6,329 nucleotides of DNA from assembly GCA_023137655.1 (NCBI GenBank), contig JAGLOT010000039.1:1-6329 (forward strand), written 5' to 3'. Shown in pieces: positions 3,934 to 6,329 of the stretch. A program made the position numbers and the translations under genes. The notes beneath the pieces were generated by a model. The model saw nothing but the letters and a program-made list of their open reading frames with translations. It searched no databases and was not told the DNA's origin. Position 1 is the stretch's first letter. Each line of letters opens with the position of its first letter. Origin of the DNA: Nanobdellota archaeon. Its GTDB lineage: Archaea; Nanobdellota; Nanobdellia; Woesearchaeales; BS150m-G63.

Positions 3934-5124
3934 ATGGATATTTTAAAAGAAGTTTTATCTAAAATTAAACCAGAAGGTAAAGATAAAAGAATTAATGAAT
4001 TTGTTAAAGAATTGCAAAAAAGAGTAGGTAAGAAAGCTGAAGTGTTTATTGGTGGTTCTTTTGCTAAAGGTACATATCTTAAGGATAATTATGATATTGA
4101 TGTTTTTGTAAGATTCTATAAAGAAGGTAAAATTAGTGATGTATTGGAAAAATGTTTGAAGGGTTTAGATTATGAAAAAATCCATGGTAGTAGGGATTAT
4201 TTTCAGATTAAAAATGATTTTAATTTTGAGATAGTTCCTGTTTTAAGAATTAATAAACCAGAAGATGCTATTAATGTTACAGATATGAGTCCTTTGCATG
4301 TTAATTGGGTTAATAAGAATGGGAAGAATTTGAAAGATGATATTAGGTTGTTGAAACAATTTTGTAAGGCTTGTAAAGTTTATGGTGCTGAGAGTTATAT
4401 CAAAGGTTTTTCTGGCCATGTTGTAGATATATTAGTTATTAATTATGGTGGATTTGAAAAAGTTTTGAAGGCTAGTTTAAAATGGAAAAAAAAAGAAGTT
4501 ATTGATTATTATAATTATCATAAAGGTAAAGTTATGTGGAATATGAATAAGTCTAAATTAAATTCTCCTTTGATTGTTGTTGACCCTGTATTGCCTTCAA
4601 GAAATGCAGCTGCTGCACTTTCTGATGAAAAATTGAATATGTTTGTTGATTCTGCCAAGAAGTTTTTGAAGGAGAAAGATAAGAAATTTTTTGTTGTTGA
4701 AAAGTTTAATGTTGAAAAGTTTAAAGGATTAGTGTTAGAATTTGAAAGTCTTAAGGGAAAAAAAGAATCAAAGATTCTTTATATGAAAGAAGATGTAGTT
4801 GGCGCTAAGATTTTGAAAGCTTATGAATTTATTTCTAAAGCGTTAGTTGAGTTTAAAGTTATTGATTCTGGTTGGGATTTTGAATATATGTGGTTTAAAG
4901 TTAAGAATAATGAGATTGAAAAAGAATTTGAAAGAATTGGTCCTGATGTGGGTATGAAAGATGCTGTTAAGAAATTTAAATTAAAACATAAAACTTATGT
5001 TAAGGATGGAAAAGTTTGTTGTAAAATTGAAAGAGAATTTATTATGGTTGATTGTATGATTAAGGATTTGATTAAGAAAAAATACGTTAAAGAGAGGGTT
5101 AAATGCATCAAATTGTTGAATTAA
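3934..5124 (+). CDS. cca: CCA-adding tRNA nucleotidyltransferase (archaeal class I)
   Basis: This enzyme adds or repairs the 3' CCA of tRNA using CTP and ATP without a template. The sequence follows the archaeal class I form. The nucleotidyltransferase motif is 'GGSFAKGTYLKDNYDIDVFV', with carboxylates D54 and D56 (numbering from this start), and the third, probably E99, is in 'FEIVPVLRI'. Next come 'DMSPLHVNWV', 'VRLLK'-like 'DIRLLKQFCKACKVYGAESYIKGFSGHVVDILVINYGGF' and 'VDPVLPSRNAAAALS'. The protein is 396 residues, against about 437 for the Archaeoglobus enzyme. The shortfall is in the C-terminal tail, although the gene looks intact. An in-frame ATG at 3928 would add Met-Cys. I prefer 3934 because it begins 'MDILKEVLSKI', as homologues do, and fits the TATA spacing. 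A run of nine A (4486-4494) is in frame and harmless. It is the first gene of a plus-strand operon. Confidence 0.95.
   Translation: MDILKEVLSKIKPEGKDKRINEFVKELQKRVGKKAEVFIGGSFAKGTYLKDNYDIDVFVRFYKEGKISDVLEKCLKGLDYEKIHGSRDYFQIKNDFNFEIVPVLRINKPEDAINVTDMSPLHVNWVNKNGKNLKDDIRLLKQFCKACKVYGAESYIKGFSGHVVDILVINYGGFEKVLKASLKWKKKEVIDYYNYHKGKVMWNMNKSKLNSPLIVVDPVLPSRNAAAALSDEKLNMFVDSAKKFLKEKDKKFFVVEKFNVEKFKGLVLEFESLKGKKESKILYMKEDVVGAKILKAYEFISKALVEFKVIDSGWDFEYMWFKVKNNEIEKEFERIGPDVGMKDAVKKFKLKHKTYVKDGKVCCKIEREFIMVDCMIKDLIKKKYVKERVKCIKLLN
5093..5098 (+). promoter_or_regulatory. Shine-Dalgarno-like site for the small membrane protein
   Basis: AGAGGG lies 4 nt before the ATG at 5103, within the coding end of cca. 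It supports starting the next gene inside cca. Confidence 0.45.
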
Positions 5125-5561
5125 TTTTGATTACTCTTGCCCCATTTTTAGAGTTACGAGCTAGTATACCCTATGGGATACTTATTGGCATGGATGTTTG
5201 GTTAGTATTTTTTGTTTGTGTTATTACTAATATAATATTAGGACTTGTTGTTTACTATTTATTAGATAAGTTTATTCATTTAGTTGTTAAAATTAAATGG
5301 ATTGGTAAGATATATGATAAGATTGTAGTTAAGGTTCAACATAGACTTAAGAAGTATGTTGAGAAGTATGGTGAATGGGGTGTTGCCTTGTTTATTGGAA
5401 TACCTTTGCCAGGAAGCGGTGTTTATAGTGGTGCCCTTGGTAGTTATTTGATTGGGTTAAAATACAAAAAGTTTATAATTGCCGAGATAATTGGTGTAAT
5501 TATTGCTGGAGCTATTATTACTTTAATTGTTGTTAGTGGTAGTAGTTTGTTTATTAAATGA
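5103..5561 (+). CDS. Small integral membrane protein, PF06695/COG2426 ('putative small multi-drug export')
   Basis: This 152-residue protein has about four hydrophobic segments: around 4-30, 31-63, 92-118 and 124-150. A basic loop (about 64-91) lies between the second and third. Two family signatures are visible: 'LAPFLELRASIPYGI' at 12-26 (E17, R19, P23) and 'YGEWGVALFIGIPLPGSGVYSGALGSYLIGL' at about 89-119 (P101, P103, G104). Both hold prolines within hydrophobic segments, suggesting re-entrant loops. The length is normal for the family. The name 'small multi-drug export protein' comes from databases and is not backed by solid biochemistry, so substrate and direction are unknown. Its start overlaps the cca end by 22 nt in another frame, so the two genes are co-transcribed and probably translationally coupled. 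A functional link to tRNA maturation is not implied. Confidence 0.88.
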   Translation: MHQIVELILITLAPFLELRASIPYGILIGMDVWLVFFVCVITNIILGLVVYYLLDKFIHLVVKIKWIGKIYDKIVVKVQHRLKKYVEKYGEWGVALFIGIPLPGSGVYSGALGSYLIGLKYKKFIIAEIIGVIIAGAIITLIVVSGSSLFIK

Positions 5562-5567
5562 GGGGAT
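5561..5567 (+). promoter_or_regulatory. Shine-Dalgarno-like site for the beta-helix protein
   Basis: AGGGGAT begins on the last base of the preceding stop codon and ends 4 nt before the ATG at 5572. It resembles the GGAGGTGAT consensus and fixes the start of the next gene at the first of two adjacent ATGs. Confidence 0.5.
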
Positions 5568-5571
5568 AAAT

Positions 5572-6329
5572 ATGATGGATTATAAGAAAACTGAAAGTTG
5601 GATTATAGCAATTGTGTTAATATTTGCAATTGTTGGACTTATTGCTAATGTTACTTTTGCCGATTTAACCGGACAAGCCTATAAAAAAATAAGTCATAGT
5701 GCTCCAGTTCCTAATGCGGCTTGTGGAGATGTAATTAAAAATTCTCTTGTACTAAATACAAACTTAAATTGTGACAATACTGGTTTGTTTGTTGGGGCTA
5801 ATGATATTACTATAGATTGTAATGGCCATACAATTTCATACTCCAAGTCAAATTATGGTTATGGGATAAATAATGAACAAGGATATAATGATGTAACAAT
5901 TCAAAATTGTAAAATTCAAGAAAAAGGAACTGAGAAATTAATAGTTAGATATGGTATTTATTTTAAAGATGATGAGAATTCCAATATTTATAATAATGAT
6001 ATTAAAATAATATCCAGTCGTGCTGCTATCAAAATGGAAGATAGTCAAAACTTAAATCTAAAAGAAAATACTATAAAAGTTGATGCCCCATGGATGTCTG
6101 GCATATGGTTAAATGGAATTGAAGAAGGGATAATAGATAAAAATAAAATTAGTACAATAGGCGATAGTGAATATGGGATAAATGTAAGATATAGTGACAA
6201 AATAATTGTTGAAAATAATTATGTTAATACCGATGGTTATGGGACCCAAGCAATATATTTTACAGGATCAAATAAAATCTATATAAATAATAATTATGTT
6301 AAAACTAGTACAAAAAGTGGATCTAATGG
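5572..6329 (+). CDS. Secreted or surface right-handed beta-helix protein (3' truncated)
   Basis: The frame is open from tandem ATGs at 5572/5575 to the window end (252 codons), with the stop outside. The N-terminus has a charged stretch (MMDYKKTES), a hydrophobic core (about 10-25) and a possible signal peptidase site after A30 (TFA-D), so it is exported or membrane-anchored. A segment with C51 and C67 leads into 'GANDITIDCNGHTI' (C83), a block common in archaeal NosD/PbH1-type proteins, and 'DVTIQNCKI' (C113). Repeated rungs follow, each with an Ile/Leu/Val pattern and an aligned Asn: N112, N142, N166, N191, N216 and N241. Spacings are 30, 24, 25, 25 and 25, typical of parallel beta-helix coils with an Asn ladder. 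Such folds often bind or cleave polysaccharide or act as cell-surface proteins; no catalytic set is seen in this part. It starts 10 nt after the preceding stop, probably in the same transcript. Confidence 0.85.
   Translation, partial: MMDYKKTESWIIAIVLIFAIVGLIANVTFADLTGQAYKKISHSAPVPNAACGDVIKNSLVLNTNLNCDNTGLFVGANDITIDCNGHTISYSKSNYGYGINNEQGYNDVTIQNCKIQEKGTEKLIVRYGIYFKDDENSNIYNNDIKIISSRAAIKMEDSQNLNLKENTIKVDAPWMSGIWLNGIEEGIIDKNKISTIGDSEYGINVRYSDKIIVENNYVNTDGYGTQAIYFTGSNKIYINNNYVKTSTKSGSN

Noticed and set aside
4486..4494. Run of nine A in cca as a programmed or accidental frameshift site
   Set aside because: The reading frame and family similarity continue uninterrupted on both sides (W-K-K-K-E-V), so no shift is needed.

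Overview
The window is very AT-rich, densely packed archaeal DNA. Four gene products have no bacterial form: the RNA polymerase stalk subunit Rpo7 (RpoE'), Spt4, and ribosomal proteins S24e and S27ae. The CCA-adding enzyme is of the archaeal class I type. Small gaps, short proteins, Lys/Ile/Asn-rich translations and a secreted right-handed beta-helix protein with an 'ITIDCNGHTI' block all recall DPANN genomes such as Woesearchaeota or Pacearchaeota. That placement is an inference. The archaeal assignment itself is secure.

Layout, left to right. (1) 3-677, plus strand: the 3' part of an archaeal coiled-coil protein of the COG1340 type. (2) 678-800: a convergent intergenic stretch with T-rich 3' ends on both strands and a near-duplicate of a 20-nt piece of the S27ae 3' end. 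(3) 801-2625, minus strand: a tight information-processing operon, read right to left as an FCF1-like PIN nuclease, rpo7, spt4, rps24e and rps27ae. Three of its four internal gaps are 1-2 nt. The fourth is 60 nt and carries a small perfect hairpin. (4) 2665-3861, minus strand: a CPA1-like cation/proton antiporter whose expected ion-binding Asp in the 'ND' motif reads as Thr. (5) 3862-3933: a divergent promoter region built around a 14-bp perfect palindrome, with a TATA-like box reading out on each strand. (6) 3934-6329, plus strand: the CCA-adding tRNA nucleotidyltransferase, a small PF06695/COG2426 membrane protein overlapping its end by 22 nt, then the start of a secreted beta-helix protein that runs off the window.

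The minus-strand operon joins transcription (Rpo7, which forms the polymerase stalk with Rpo4, and Spt4, the partner of Spt5) with the small ribosomal subunit (S24e, S27ae) and a PIN nuclease of the family that includes the rRNA-processing enzyme Fcf1/Utp24. This is a known conserved archaeal neighbourhood. Here the DUF359 (dephospho-CoA kinase) gene often found between spt4 and rps24e is absent, and the gene upstream of the PIN gene is an antiporter, not aIF2-gamma. The PIN and cca genes appear to be leaderless: each has a TATA-like box about 25 nt before its ATG. Several downstream genes instead have Shine-Dalgarno-like sequences.

I found no tRNA, rRNA, CRISPR array, insertion sequence or defence system, and no intergenic stretch exceeds about 125 bp. 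Most of the window is ordinary core archaeal genome. The observations most worth checking are the Asp-to-Thr change in the antiporter, the palindromic divergent promoter, and the beta-helix protein, whose isoleucine codon use differs sharply from that of cca.
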